Shown here: positions 26,269-35,961 of the stretch, piece by piece | Layout: each line of letters begins with the position of its first letter | Position numbering within the stretch: position 1 is the first letter of the stretch | Assembly (NCBI RefSeq): GCF_001570725.1 | Contig: NZ_BCNV01000001.1 | Coordinates: 3,596,001 to 3,660,000, forward strand | Origin: Paenibacillus amylolyticus | Lineage (GTDB): Bacteria; Bacillota; Bacilli; Paenibacillales; Paenibacillaceae | Direction of reading: 5' to 3' | DNA length: 64,000 nt | Notes under the pieces: generated by a model | What the model was told of the DNA's origin: nothing | What the model saw: the letters and a program-made list of their open reading frames with translations, nothing else | Database searches by the model: none | Position numbers and translations under genes: made by a program

Positions 26269-26703
26269 CTAGAAGTCCAATTGCTGCCCGTCATCCTCAA
26301 TCAAGATATCTCCACCATGGAGACACTTATGTGTACATTGACTGAGCAGGGCTGCTTTCCCTTCTACCTCGGTATCTCCCTTTCCATGCAGCCAGGGCAT
26401 GGTCAAAACGGGCATACACGGGGCTTTCTTGACTCCATAAATATCGACCATGGTACTGGTCTCTACAGCAGGATTCAGTGGATTGGAGCAGTTGCCGAAA
26501 GAACCGATATGTATGCCGGGAATGTAATCCTCGACCGTCATTTGTGCCTTACCTTTAATGTAAACCCCATGACTGAATGGAATTTTCAAACGTGTTCGTT
26601 GTGTGCCGCAGTTGCATTTCAAAATTGCGCCTGCAACGACATAGCTTTTAGGTGCATCTCCAGCACTTTGAATCTGCGTGTCTAATTCTTGTTTTTGCGC
26701 CAT
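26269..26703 (-). CDS. DUF4280 PAAR-like spike-tip protein
   Basis: A 144-residue protein. The DUF4280 pattern is clear: YVVAGAILKCNCGTQ, a FGNCSNPLNP turn, APCMPVLTMPWLHG, and SQCTHKCLHGGDI with conserved Cys and His residues that can bind a metal. DUF4280 proteins are PAAR-like tips that cap VgrG trimers and often accompany toxins. It sits between the structural genes and the VgrG-nuclease fusion, to which it is coupled (2-nt gap). GGGAGAG precedes the ATG. Confidence 0.85.
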   Translation of the reverse strand: MAQKQELDTQIQSAGDAPKSYVVAGAILKCNCGTQRTRLKIPFSHGVYIKGKAQMTVEDYIPGIHIGSFGNCSNPLNPAVETSTMVDIYGVKKAPCMPVLTMPWLHGKGDTEVEGKAALLSQCTHKCLHGGDILIEDDGQQLDF

Positions 26704-26718
26704 CCGATTCTCTCCCTT

Positions 26719-27234
26719 CTAAGCCGTTAGCTCCTGCTCCAGCTTCACCAGTCGTACACCTGTGATATCCCGCCGGAGAATACTCTCTGCCAAAGCAAGA
26801 TTCACGATCATGACCGTTTCGCGCAGGTCCACTAATTGGAACAAAGGGACCTCTGCCATTTCTCGTCTAAGGACGAGCTGTTCCAAACTGCCGTCCATGC
26901 GCCGCTTTGTATGAGGTGACAGCACATTTGCAAGTTCTGGCGGATGAATCGCCCAATATGTTTCCTGGGTCATACGCTCCCTGTCCGTAAGAACAGCCGC
27001 CCTGCGCTTCAGGCGTGGCTGATATAGCGTTAACACTTCAAGTAAACGATCTGATACGAGCGGAATCGGATGTTCCATATAATCCGTATAATCCACATGA
27101 ACTCCACCGCGGACATTCAAGCTGATCGCCGTAAGATCGATGTTGGAATTCTGAAAAGCCTGACTCCATGCCCTTCGCTGAAGTTCACCTACGGGCTCAG
27201 TCTCAGCGCGATGAATCCATCTCGAATCTGCCAT
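26719..27234 (-). CDS. Unrecognised small protein between pentapeptide and PAAR-like genes
   Basis: A 171-residue cytoplasmic protein with no recognised domain: WIHRAETEPVGELQRRAWSQ, HVDYTDYMEHPIPLVSDRLLEVL, TYWAIHPPEL and a helical C-terminus ending VRLVKLEQELTA. Its ATG overlaps the stop of the pentapeptide-repeat gene (TAATG), so the two are translated together. The position suggests an adaptor or chaperone for tip loading. It has some look of an immunity-type fold, but I cannot name a family. Confidence 0.55.
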   Translation of the reverse strand: MADSRWIHRAETEPVGELQRRAWSQAFQNSNIDLTAISLNVRGGVHVDYTDYMEHPIPLVSDRLLEVLTLYQPRLKRRAAVLTDRERMTQETYWAIHPPELANVLSPHTKRRMDGSLEQLVLRREMAEVPLFQLVDLRETVMIVNLALAESILRRDITGVRLVKLEQELTA

Positions 27235-28340
27235 TAAGCGAAAGTATTGGATAACCCTGTCCTCCCTTCGGCATTGTCAAAAATCGCCCCTTCAATATTG
27301 GCATTATTCCACAGTGTATCTACCAGATTAGCTCCGCTGAAGTTGGCACCTCGAAGGTCAGCCCCTCTAAAATCTGCTCCTTTCAGGTTTGAATTCTTGA
27401 AGTTAACTGCATCATACCCAGGTCCCTGTACAAGTCCCTCTGGGTGTCCTATATCTCCAACTACACCTCTGAATACAGCCCCTTGTAGGGAGCAACCACT
27501 GAAATCCGCTCCATAAATAAGACTATTTGAGAAGTTCACCCCTTCCATTTCGCAATTCCGCCAGCGTGTGCCCACAAGCATGCAACGTTGAAAATCCGTC
27601 AATTTCAAATCTATATTCTCAAATCTGCTAAAACGAAAGTCTAAGTCGCTGCACTCCATTTCCACCATACTCAGTCTTTGAAAATGCGCATACATAACAG
27701 CAATACCATTGCTTTCCTCCAGTTCCTCGCCAATTTCTTCAATGCTTCGCTCTCTCTGATCCAATCGGAATACGCATTCGCTCGCATCAAGATACTCCCC
27801 AACACGCACTTCGAAGTTCTGTTCAAGTTTCATTTGCAAATGCAATTCCATGTCTTCTAGCAAATAGCCGCATCGTCGGATGAAATAGACGAGATACCGG
27901 TTCACCAAAGGTACCTGCTGCAACCGAATACCTTCCAGTTCCACAGCCGTCACGGCACCTTGATAAGAAGCTAAAGTCTGTTTCAATCTTTCGATCATCC
28001 GTTCTACACATTCATAGGCCCATTGTGCAGAATAGAACGCTCGAACTGGCCTGCGGTCCAGCAACCACGACGAATCACAAGCCTCAACCAGCACATTCAT
28101 CGCCCCACCCAGTACTTCCGTTCGCAATATAGAGTACTGGATGTAAGCGATTTTCTCTTTTGTCCTAACCTCTTGAGCAAGCGCAACTTCTTTAATATAC
28201 TCTCTGAAATGTTCCATATATTCTTCCGTCAATTCGGTTGATCTGCTCTCTAATGTACGCCTTAAATCCTCCATCAGCCTGACTCGCTCTGGCTCCACCT
28301 GCTCGGCATAAAAGTGCTTCAACGAATCCTTTCGATTCAT
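27234..28340 (-). CDS. Pentapeptide-repeat protein of the injection-system locus
   Basis: 368 residues. The N-terminal ~210 residues are helical, with ELTEEYMEHFREYIKEVALA and a long amphipathic region. The C-terminal part is a right-handed pentapeptide solenoid: DLDFRFSRFENIDLKLTDF, VNFSNSLIYGADFSGCSLQG, NLKGADFRGADLRGANFSGAN, NANIEGAIFDNA. It has a strong ribosome binding site and sits between VgrG and the small coupled gene. In some T6SS loci pentapeptide proteins (TagX/TagP-like) are accessory factors for effector loading. Here an adaptor role is inferred from position only. Confidence 0.8.
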   Translation of the reverse strand: MNRKDSLKHFYAEQVEPERVRLMEDLRRTLESRSTELTEEYMEHFREYIKEVALAQEVRTKEKIAYIQYSILRTEVLGGAMNVLVEACDSSWLLDRRPVRAFYSAQWAYECVERMIERLKQTLASYQGAVTAVELEGIRLQQVPLVNRYLVYFIRRCGYLLEDMELHLQMKLEQNFEVRVGEYLDASECVFRLDQRERSIEEIGEELEESNGIAVMYAHFQRLSMVEMECSDLDFRFSRFENIDLKLTDFQRCMLVGTRWRNCEMEGVNFSNSLIYGADFSGCSLQGAVFRGVVGDIGHPEGLVQGPGYDAVNFKNSNLKGADFRGADLRGANFSGANLVDTLWNNANIEGAIFDNAEGRTGLSNTFA

Positions 28341-28375
28341 TTTCTCCCCCCTCCCTCGACTACAAATACATATGT

Positions 28376-29791
28376 TTAGTTGGATTTCACCTCAGAACCA
28401 CTCATCTGTGCCTGCCCATCCAATCGGAATGTCCCCCCTCCACCTTCAAGAAGTAACTGAGAACCGGCAGACAATATCATTTTCTTTCCTGCTTTCAGGG
28501 AAAGGCTGCCCCCTGCAGACATTGTGACTTGCTGGTTGCCCTTGATTTGAATGCCCTCATCTCCACTCAATCGGATGAACACTTCTCCTTCTTTTCCAGT
28601 GATAACAATGGAGTCTGGTGTCAGTCTAATCTCCTTGCCATGGGGTGTGCGAAAAATTTTGTGATCCGGATTGTTCAATTGGTTCGTTCCCGTCACCTGT
28701 GTATCTAGTCTGGGCGCTGGCGTAGCATACGCCTCTTCTTCATGCTGAGTTGGAAAATACACCGCCACCGGATCACCAATTTCTGGCATCACGTACCATC
28801 CGGTCCGCCCCTCAGAAATATAGGGAGACTGATACAGTAGCCATAGTCCATTCTCCGCTTCCTGTTCTTTATCACAATTCAGTTGTACTCTGACATGTCC
28901 GCCATGTACCGCAAATATGCGTCCCATTAATGAGCTTCCAGCAATCAGTGGATTGTAGTACGTCTTCTGTCGCAATCCTTTGTGAAGACTTAGCACATAT
29001 TTATGCTTTAAAATACCTCCGGCAAGTTCCGTATAAGCTTCCGTAAGATACAGACTTCTGCCTCGGAATGAGATATGGTGTCCCAGTTCCATAACTTGAT
29101 CTGTCTCCACTTCGTATACAATGAAGTCACTTTCATTCACATTAACGGTCTCGTTCTCCGTGAAGTACATGAACGGAGTCATATTTTTGTGGACGGTATA
29201 ACGTGTATTATCCAGCTCGATCGAGTTACCATGCTCATATACGCCGAAATAAAATTTGGGGCTGTCGAATTGAGCCGCAGGCATCAGACTCGTATGAAAT
29301 CTAGAAGCCAGCCTTCTGAGAAATGCCCAGTCTGTTTCCTGATATTGCACGGCAACCTTGCCAATCTTGGCTCCCCCGGTCCCCTCATCGATCACGTCTA
29401 GTCCCGGATAATCCTGATCCAGCTCCTTTAACAATTCAGGGAGCGTCATCTGGATGTTTTGAAACGTACGTGTTCGCTTTTTGACATCCATCAGGTACGT
29501 ATGTGAGATTGCTTCAACTTGGAGCGTATATACGCCCCTCACAACCTGCACTTCTACAGATAAAGGAATGCCTTTGAATAGCGGACTTTTGTTCCCCTCC
29601 TCGTCCTTTTGCCACACTTCAATCGGGGTATTCTTATCCGTAACATCCACATAACGATCTTTCCATTCCTCGGATACCATACCTTTGAAAACAAGGCGGG
29701 TGTGCTCATTCATCTTTTTGCGGATTGTCAATTCTTGCAGATGTACTAGTTCATAAGGTTCAATAATCAGGTTTTCATACGTCAGGCTCAT
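28376..29791 (-). CDS. VgrG-like spike protein (phage late-control D/gp27-gp5 type)
   Basis: 471 residues without a toxin extension. The hub part has VHLQELTIRKKMNEHTRLVFKG, YQETDWAFLRRLASRFHTSL and a SFRGRSLYLTEAYTEL segment. The OB fold carries MPEIGDPVAVYFP near 340-352. A short beta-prism tail has regular repeats (ITGKEGEVFIRLSGDEGIQI, SAGGSLSLKAGKKMIL, LLEGGGGTFRLDGQAQM). This is the trimeric needle tip that would sit on the tube. It follows the DcrB/Eag-like gene by 15-16 nt and has a GAGAGGAG site. Confidence 0.87.
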   Translation of the reverse strand: MSLTYENLIIEPYELVHLQELTIRKKMNEHTRLVFKGMVSEEWKDRYVDVTDKNTPIEVWQKDEEGNKSPLFKGIPLSVEVQVVRGVYTLQVEAISHTYLMDVKKRTRTFQNIQMTLPELLKELDQDYPGLDVIDEGTGGAKIGKVAVQYQETDWAFLRRLASRFHTSLMPAAQFDSPKFYFGVYEHGNSIELDNTRYTVHKNMTPFMYFTENETVNVNESDFIVYEVETDQVMELGHHISFRGRSLYLTEAYTELAGGILKHKYVLSLHKGLRQKTYYNPLIAGSSLMGRIFAVHGGHVRVQLNCDKEQEAENGLWLLYQSPYISEGRTGWYVMPEIGDPVAVYFPTQHEEEAYATPAPRLDTQVTGTNQLNNPDHKIFRTPHGKEIRLTPDSIVITGKEGEVFIRLSGDEGIQIKGNQQVTMSAGGSLSLKAGKKMILSAGSQLLLEGGGGTFRLDGQAQMSGSEVKSN

Positions 29792-29806
29792 GGACTCAGC
29801 TCCTCT

Positions 29807-30445
29807 CTAATTCATTTCGACAATGAGTGTATCCAGAAGTGTACCACCGGGTTCCATCCAATTTTTCTTCTCATCGTCCGTACAGTTAAAGCCATAAACA
29901 AGAACTTTCTGATTTAAAATGGTGAACACCATATGGTTATAAATTTGATCATTCAACCCCTGAACAGCGAATTGGCAGTAACCCGTGGAAAGACCAGCAT
30001 CCGTCACTCGAACACCGTGTTTTTTCCATTCTCGTACAGGTTGAGTTGCACGAATCACGTCAGCCATCGATTCCGTAAAGGAATTCAACTCTTCCGGAGC
30101 AAGACGATGATCCAATGTCTTGAACGTAAAGTTGATCGTTCCCGAATCATTGGTATAGATCCATTCAGGACGATGGGACGACGGATATTTTAACTGAGCT
30201 TCTCTTTCTGTCACCAAACGAAATGTGCGGGGAAGAGATACTGTAACCTTTCCCTCGTATAGCTCCGTTCTTCTCAGATGTATCGTTTCCTGTTCAAGGT
30301 GTATCATGGTTATTGGCTCGAATGGTTTAACTTCCCTTGATTCAGCAGAGGCTTCAACATCTCTGGTCTCTGTTCCCTGATGAGGTTCACCGTTCAATGT
30401 TTTGCCATATAACATCGGGATGATTTTGCGATCCATATGTTCCAT
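29807..30445 (-). CDS. DcrB/DUF1795-like protein, candidate Eag-type effector chaperone
   Basis: About 212 residues from ATG 30445, chosen because GGAGG lies 13 nt upstream; the frame also opens at TTG 30490, overlapping the previous gene. The C-terminal ~150 residues resemble the DcrB/DUF1795 fold: VSLPRTFRLVTEREAQLKYP, TINFTFKTLDHRLAPEELNSF, then VQGLNDQIYNHMVFTILNQK and FNCTDDEKKNWMEPGG. In T6SS loci DUF1795 proteins are Eag chaperones that hold hydrophobic segments of PAAR or VgrG-linked effectors. Both VgrG-toxin ORFs here carry such a segment, which supports this reading. The assignment is moderate. Confidence 0.6.
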   Translation of the reverse strand: MEHMDRKIIPMLYGKTLNGEPHQGTETRDVEASAESREVKPFEPITMIHLEQETIHLRRTELYEGKVTVSLPRTFRLVTEREAQLKYPSSHRPEWIYTNDSGTINFTFKTLDHRLAPEELNSFTESMADVIRATQPVREWKKHGVRVTDAGLSTGYCQFAVQGLNDQIYNHMVFTILNQKVLVYGFNCTDDEKKNWMEPGGTLLDTLIVEMN

Positions 30446-30479
30446 AAACGAATTCCATCCTCCCATTCTCTTGAAAATT

Positions 30480-31253
30480 TCAATCCACAATCATACGATG
30501 TGGTCCTCCCACCGGCATACCCGAACGTCCCGTTCCCCGACCTGCATTCGCCAGTATGCGATCCAGATATCGATGAATCTGCGCATTATCGTATTCTCTG
30601 TACTCCAGTCCCAATCGACTGGCAATGTGATGCAAAATGACGCTACGTGCAACCGTTCCTTCATTGAGACACATCATGGCGAAGACCAGATCCTGGGGAT
30701 CAGAGGTCCCCGTTCGAAGCAACCTCTCGGCATAATCCTTCAAGACAACAGGGGATAAGGTGCTCGCCCCTTCGGCTGCATAAGGAACATGAATGACATG
30801 CAGCGTATTGAACTCCGTTGCCAAGTCGGCAAAGGTCTGATAGTCCCGCCGCAGCCGCGCCCCTTCTTTCAGCTTGAATCGAGCCAGCTCCAACTCTCTC
30901 GATGTGCACGTTGTCTCTTCATCCAAGAGCAGTTCCGAATGGCTTATCGTCATGTCACTCACGGTCTCCTCCGCGGTAAACCGAAGCTTCAGCACATTGA
31001 CCCGGCCCGTCGCTTGGTATGCCAGTTCCATAGGTTCTGTCAGCATATAAAGCCTTCCTTTATGCAGCACCATCCCAGGAGCAACAACCAGCTTGTCCGG
31101 GAACACTTCTACCTCTGCACCTGCAAGAATGCCATCTGCATGACCGCGATAGTACAGTTCGATGTAGTCTCTGGGAAAATCGCGTAGTCCCTCCAACATG
31201 GATGTTTTCAGAATTCTTCCCTTGTTAAAATGCGGATACGAATATGTGAACAT
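30480..31253 (-). CDS. Baseplate-like protein, possible TssK/gp8 counterpart
   Basis: 257 residues, soluble. The beta-rich N-terminal half has YRGHADGILAGAEVEVFPDK, VAPGMVLHKGRLYML and VLKLRF, a pattern like the shell domain of TssK/gp8 or of tail-spike attachment proteins. The C-terminal half is helical (VVLKDYAERLLRTGTSDPQDLVFAMM, RSVILHHIASRLG) and ends in a Gly-rich tail. It lies between the Hsp70-like and Eag-like genes with an AGGAGG site. No family can be named with certainty; a baseplate role is inferred from position and the N-terminal pattern. Confidence 0.5.
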   Translation of the reverse strand: MFTYSYPHFNKGRILKTSMLEGLRDFPRDYIELYYRGHADGILAGAEVEVFPDKLVVAPGMVLHKGRLYMLTEPMELAYQATGRVNVLKLRFTAEETVSDMTISHSELLLDEETTCTSRELELARFKLKEGARLRRDYQTFADLATEFNTLHVIHVPYAAEGASTLSPVVLKDYAERLLRTGTSDPQDLVFAMMCLNEGTVARSVILHHIASRLGLEYREYDNAQIHRYLDRILANAGRGTGRSGMPVGGPHRMIVD

Positions 31254-31284
31254 GAGCGATGTTCCTCCTTTCTGCTCGTGGTCC

Positions 31285-33936
31285 TCACTTCATTCCGTCA
31301 AAGAAGTCCAGTTCCGACAAGTCTGTTTCAAATGGAAGCAGCTTCTGCGATCCCAGATACAGCCGTTCATTTCTACGAGCTACAGGCAACACATGGAAGC
31401 CCCAATGACGATCATCCGGAAATACAAAAAACTTCGTCTCTCCATTCACAATGGAATCCGTATCATCCTGCGGAATTTTATCTCCGTATCGATCCCGAAT
31501 GTCTTCACAAAGTACCTCTTTATAGAAGTCCGGGCGGTTGGCATACACGAACTTCTGTCTCAGCTGGCCATCGCTTCCGCTAAGATACAACTCCACTTCT
31601 GCCGTCTCGAATGGACGGGAAATGCTACCCGGAATGCCATCACTCCGATCCAGACTGCTGATCAGCATTTTTTCACGTCCATTATGCGTGTAGGCACTTA
31701 CGGTATACGGAATTACAGCGGCATCATGCGTGATGTCCGCTTGAACGCTTCCTGTTTTGCGGGCACTCAGATAACGAATCGCCCCTCGAAGGCAGGCAAG
31801 TTTAAGATCAGGCACACGCCCTTCCGCAGGTTTTTGCCGAAACTCAATGCTTCTGCCTGGAACGAACTCTTTCAGTGCTTCCCGAAATACATCAATGCGG
31901 CAGGACTGACCTGTCAACTTGATAATCGAGTACTGGTTCATCCGCCCTTGCCGATAGAAATCATCCAAAAACTTGCGAACCACCTCATAGATATCGGCCT
32001 TAATCAGCTGGGTAATTTCCTTGATATTGAACACCACATCGGGGAACTCATATTCATCCTTCAACTCCCCATTCCGTTCTACCGAGAGGAACCAACGCTC
32101 CATGGTGGTGATCTGCAGATCACTGTCCCCGTCGCCCTCCATCTCCGAGTGGAATCGGTTACGCAAGATGCCGGTTTTGCGGAAAAATTGTTGCTTCATC
32201 TCTTCTGCGATTTCCCACAGGAAGTAGAAGTTTCCTCTTACCCGCAAATACTCATCCCGTGAACGGTTCTCTCTGCGCGCAAACGCAGTCGGGATGATGT
32301 GTTCTGCCTCCTCATAGCGTTGCTCCAGCTTCTGATAAACGGACTTCACACCCTCTTCGTCCACCTGACGGAACACATCCGCACCAGGTGCCTCAATCAG
32401 GCTATCAATATCCGTCACCTGACGGCGTCCGCTATAGTAGTCGGCGAATACAATTTTCATGAATTGCATGATACGATAGGTAATGTTGTGACCTCCGAAG
32501 TTCGTATCCCCATTTTCGTAGGTCGTATGAATATCGAGCTTGTACGCCATATGTCCATCCTCGATCGTAAAGGCACAGGAGGATAAATCCGTCGTTCCAC
32601 CGCCACAATCAATCACGAGCGCATGGTACGTCTGCCCTTCCATGAAAGCACCACGTTCCATCCCGTCAGCAAGGGTGTTATAGAGCACAGCCATTCCCTC
32701 ATCTAGCGCATACGTCTGCTCAATCCGATAATCCGGAAGCATCTCTCCGAACATCTGCAAAAACTGTATTTTCATCTTCACGGGACTCGTAAAATGTACA
32801 TGGCGAAACTTGCACTTGAACTGATGCTCTGCCGTTCGGATGATGTAATTCATGTACGCACGCAGCAGATCCATACGAGACACCATGGCCGCATTGCCAT
32901 GAACATCGACGATTTCTTCCATTTTGTTGTAATTGTTCACCCAGCGCTTCATGCTGCGGAAGACACTCGCCCGGCTGCTGTACCCTCCCCGACGCATGCT
33001 TCGCAGCGCTTCATAGCCGAATTCGTAACGAATGTTCGCTGGATCCGAGCACTCCGCCACACCGATTGCCGTAGGCAGGACCTCGATCCAGTCCGTATCT
33101 TTGTATGTAGGATCGGGAAATGCAACATAGTTAATGGCATCCATACGGACTCGTCCATTCAGCAAATCCTGGCTGCTTGGCGCCTGAATATAACCGTTAT
33201 GCAAATAGGCGCCTGCCGTCGTATTGGAGGTGCCAAAATCAATTGCAAGCACGGCTTCTGTCGGTTCAAGCTCCCGGATGTCCAGATCTGCCAGTGGGAT
33301 TTGAGTATATTGAATATGAACTGGTGGAAGCGGTCTGCTGGAATAATAGATCTGATATAGATACTCCGAGTCGCGTTTACGGAAAAAGAGGAGACTGTAC
33401 TGTCTGTTGCCCGATTTCTTCCAGGTCGACCCACTTCCTGCCGTCAAATAAAAGGTTCCCGATACGGAGTCGTCCTTAACCAGGTTGAAGATGCCACACA
33501 GCTCCATGCTCTCATTGACTAAAAGTACGTTGGATTCGGTTAGTCCCCCCGGTGCCGTGACCACATATTGATCCAGCTTGTCCACGTTCAATCCTTCGTA
33601 CAGAATCAGTCGCGCAGGCACACTAATGCCTCCATCACTGCTCATGGGAGCCGTCATATGACGAGAGATAGCCTTTTGTATACGCTCGAATCCGCCATCA
33701 ACAGACTGGTCGATCCACAATACATCGTCCGCTCCCAGAAATTTTAAAATAATCCGAATCAGTTCTTCCCGTTCCGTCCGAGGGCCCAATCCCTCAATTA
33801 ACCGTTCCTTGTAGCAAATGTTCCGTAATTGGAATGTGGTCATGTCCATCAATTCTTCGCGCGTATAACGCATGGTTCCTCTGGAACGTTCCCTGCTCGT
33901 GGCGTCAGGATACAATCGGTATGAATAGCCGTTCAT
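31285..33936 (-). CDS. Large Hsp70/actin-family ATPase of the injection-system locus
   Basis: 883 residues. After a ~220-residue N-terminal region unlike DnaK come the actin/Hsp70 nucleotide motifs: phosphate-1 VLAIDFGTSNTTAG (~230), phosphate-2 VIDCGGGTTDLSS (~440), FGGHNITYR (~478) and adenosine-site KLTGQSCRIDVFREAL (~672). A C-terminal beta-rich region has LISSLDRSDGIPGSI and VELYLSGSDGQL. It is much longer and more divergent than DnaK (~610) and has no recognisable substrate lid. A DnaJ protein is encoded in the same operon. No ClpV is present, so a role in sheath or baseplate assembly or turnover is a reasonable inference. Confidence 0.85.
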   Translation of the reverse strand: MNGYSYRLYPDATSRERSRGTMRYTREELMDMTTFQLRNICYKERLIEGLGPRTEREELIRIILKFLGADDVLWIDQSVDGGFERIQKAISRHMTAPMSSDGGISVPARLILYEGLNVDKLDQYVVTAPGGLTESNVLLVNESMELCGIFNLVKDDSVSGTFYLTAGSGSTWKKSGNRQYSLLFFRKRDSEYLYQIYYSSRPLPPVHIQYTQIPLADLDIRELEPTEAVLAIDFGTSNTTAGAYLHNGYIQAPSSQDLLNGRVRMDAINYVAFPDPTYKDTDWIEVLPTAIGVAECSDPANIRYEFGYEALRSMRRGGYSSRASVFRSMKRWVNNYNKMEEIVDVHGNAAMVSRMDLLRAYMNYIIRTAEHQFKCKFRHVHFTSPVKMKIQFLQMFGEMLPDYRIEQTYALDEGMAVLYNTLADGMERGAFMEGQTYHALVIDCGGGTTDLSSCAFTIEDGHMAYKLDIHTTYENGDTNFGGHNITYRIMQFMKIVFADYYSGRRQVTDIDSLIEAPGADVFRQVDEEGVKSVYQKLEQRYEEAEHIIPTAFARRENRSRDEYLRVRGNFYFLWEIAEEMKQQFFRKTGILRNRFHSEMEGDGDSDLQITTMERWFLSVERNGELKDEYEFPDVVFNIKEITQLIKADIYEVVRKFLDDFYRQGRMNQYSIIKLTGQSCRIDVFREALKEFVPGRSIEFRQKPAEGRVPDLKLACLRGAIRYLSARKTGSVQADITHDAAVIPYTVSAYTHNGREKMLISSLDRSDGIPGSISRPFETAEVELYLSGSDGQLRQKFVYANRPDFYKEVLCEDIRDRYGDKIPQDDTDSIVNGETKFFVFPDDRHWGFHVLPVARRNERLYLGSQKLLPFETDLSELDFFDGMK

Positions 33937-33968
33937 CTATACTTCCTCCTTACAACTGCTGGTGCTGC

Positions 33969-34658
33969 TTAATATAGGGCAATCCCGTCCTGTATCATCG
34001 TATAGTCCACATCCAGAATGCCAAAATGATGCCCCCAGTATATTTCTGTGTCGAAACGTACCGGCAGAAAGAGCTCAAGAATCAGTTCCAGCTTCTCCTT
34101 CGCTTCTGTACGTTCTACCTGACCAATATACAAAAGCAATTCATCCTTTTCCTCACAATTGGCATATAGGGTTGAACGCGGGAACATTCGAACAAGGGTA
34201 TCCCTCAGCAGATGAACCGCCTCTCCCGTATCATACAAACGGAGCATATTGCAGGCGATCACTTCCTGCTCCTCTTGCCCGAACAGCTCCAGTCGCCGCC
34301 GAACCCGATCCCCGTATACACCCGAATGCATATCCTTCAGAATGAAGCGAATATAATACTCCCTCTTGTTCATACCCTGCATCAAATCCATATCTGCCAG
34401 AAAATGAATAACCAGATCAAAGAGTGCTTCCCGCAACTCCAGCTGCTCTTCATTATTGATATTGAAGAGGTCCCGGAAAATATCAAAGAAGCGATAATAC
34501 GGATTGACTTCAACCGTGCCTTCCACGCCTGAAGCATTCAGGTTTGTCTGACTAAGTTCCATATAAGGCGAATATACACGTGCTGGCACAAAGGTTACGT
34601 CGCGCAGATCGGTTCCATTACGTTTGGCTCGTATAATCAGGTCCCAGATGTAATTCAT
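33969..34658 (-). CDS. Unrecognised protein, candidate baseplate component
   Basis: 229 residues, soluble. The N-terminus has VTFVPARVYSPYMELS and VNPYYRFFDIFRDLFNINN; the middle is helical (ELREALFDLVIHFLADMDLM); the C-terminus reads FLPVRFDTEIYWGHHFGILD then IQDGIALY, which resembles the closing strands of phage or T6 baseplate wedge proteins. It starts 7 nt after the preceding gene. I cannot place it in a named family. Confidence 0.45.
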   Translation of the reverse strand: MNYIWDLIIRAKRNGTDLRDVTFVPARVYSPYMELSQTNLNASGVEGTVEVNPYYRFFDIFRDLFNINNEEQLELREALFDLVIHFLADMDLMQGMNKREYYIRFILKDMHSGVYGDRVRRRLELFGQEEQEVIACNMLRLYDTGEAVHLLRDTLVRMFPRSTLYANCEEKDELLLYIGQVERTEAKEKLELILELFLPVRFDTEIYWGHHFGILDVDYTMIQDGIALY

Positions 34659-34665
34659 GCTGTAC

Positions 34666-35961
34666 TCACACCCATTCCCCTTCGCAGCAGTATTCGGGGA
34701 AAGCCAGCTGGATTTCGGATACCAGAAAGCTCAGCAGATCATCCAGAAAAATAGCCTGTCCCGGCTGCTTCCCGTGTGTGCTGAACCTTAAAATCATTCG
34801 ATGTTTATCTGTCTCAACACGGACATGGTCGCTAACAAATGCATTAAGTGGGTACGTGACTCCCAAAGCGGGTCCTGGCGCCACCACTTGTACATCTTCC
34901 AGTTCCAAACCCTCTGCTGCCTGAAAAGCGTGAACCATGCGGGCAATCTCCCCTTTGGACCGCACAGAACGCCCTTCCTGACGCGCATATTTACCAGCAA
35001 ACCCTTCCCGTTTGTTGTTGGAAAACAGCGGATAGTCCATTCTGCCAATGCGGGTTGCGACAGGACCAGCTATTTTCAGCACCGTCCATGAATCAGATTT
35101 TTCCAGCGGAGATACGATCGTGATATCTTCTTCCGATCTTTTGATATACCGAATATGCGATTCGTCTCCATCGACCAGATATCCGTGTTCCGTTCCGGTT
35201 TTACGGAGTGGCAACACATGTTCATAATTGATTCGGTCCGAAGCCGGAACAGGGAATCCACCCGTTTTCATATCAAGCTTCTGGATGTTCCACAGCGGAA
35301 TCATATTGGTTCTTTTATAAGACTCAAATTCCTCCAGATGGAGGGAAAGTTCCTTGACCGTATGTTGTTTGTCCCATGCCTCTCCGTCATCCGAACCCAC
35401 TAGAACACAATCCACGAATTTAAAAATATAAGGTGCATTAATCGATTTCCATGGTAGGCTATTTTTACGAAAGACCCGGTACAATTCATCCACTTTGGAG
35501 ATATACGCTGTACTTGATTTCAACCGAACCGTTATGGCATGTCTGCCTTCACTCGTTACAATCTCCCCGCGAAATGTCCGATTACTTTTCAGCAGAGATT
35601 GGAGTTCCTGTTGCCCGCATTCCATGTAGAATGTGAACAATTTCATCTCTTCCTGACGCGCCAGTGCCTCTGAGGCCTCACTCAAATAGACGGTCTGTGG
35701 TTCAGCATCCTCAGGAATGATCGGGTACAGAAATTCATGAATGGGGTCCAGATCTTCCCGCGCGCATAATGTAACATATACATCATGACGTTCCTCCTGC
35801 GGCAACACCTCATCAAAAACACGTTGCTCAATTTGCTTATTCAGCGTCTCCTGATACTCCACAAGATTAAGAAAAACGCCTGTCATGAGATCTTTGAGCA
35901 TGCGGCGTTGTTCGAGATCCTCCATCTTGTTAAGACGGTCACGAATCATGTCTTTCATCAT
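34666..35961 (-). CDS. Unrecognised protein, candidate baseplate wedge (TssF-like position)
   Basis: 431 residues, soluble. It starts with a coiled helical region (DMIRDRLNKMEDLEQRRMLKDLM), then mixed alpha/beta with LFTFYMECGQQELQSLLKSN, KVDELYRVFRKNSLPWKSIN, APYIFKFVDCVLVG, and a beta-rich middle (YEHVLPLRKTGTEHGYLVDG). The start overlaps the stop of the degenerate PP2C gene by 4 nt (ATGA), with GGAAGGAGGAG upstream. Size and place next to the tail-type genes suggest a baseplate wedge, but no motif proves it. Confidence 0.45.
   Translation of the reverse strand: MMKDMIRDRLNKMEDLEQRRMLKDLMTGVFLNLVEYQETLNKQIEQRVFDEVLPQEERHDVYVTLCAREDLDPIHEFLYPIIPEDAEPQTVYLSEASEALARQEEMKLFTFYMECGQQELQSLLKSNRTFRGEIVTSEGRHAITVRLKSSTAYISKVDELYRVFRKNSLPWKSINAPYIFKFVDCVLVGSDDGEAWDKQHTVKELSLHLEEFESYKRTNMIPLWNIQKLDMKTGGFPVPASDRINYEHVLPLRKTGTEHGYLVDGDESHIRYIKRSEEDITIVSPLEKSDSWTVLKIAGPVATRIGRMDYPLFSNNKREGFAGKYARQEGRSVRSKGEIARMVHAFQAAEGLELEDVQVVAPGPALGVTYPLNAFVSDHVRVETDKHRMILRFSTHGKQPGQAIFLDDLLSFLVSEIQLAFPEYCCEGEWV

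Noticed and set aside
31198..32262. A 354-codon plus-strand ORF
   Set aside because: It is fully antisense to the Hsp70-like gene and its neighbour; the translation has no domain features, while the minus strand encodes clear ATPase motifs.
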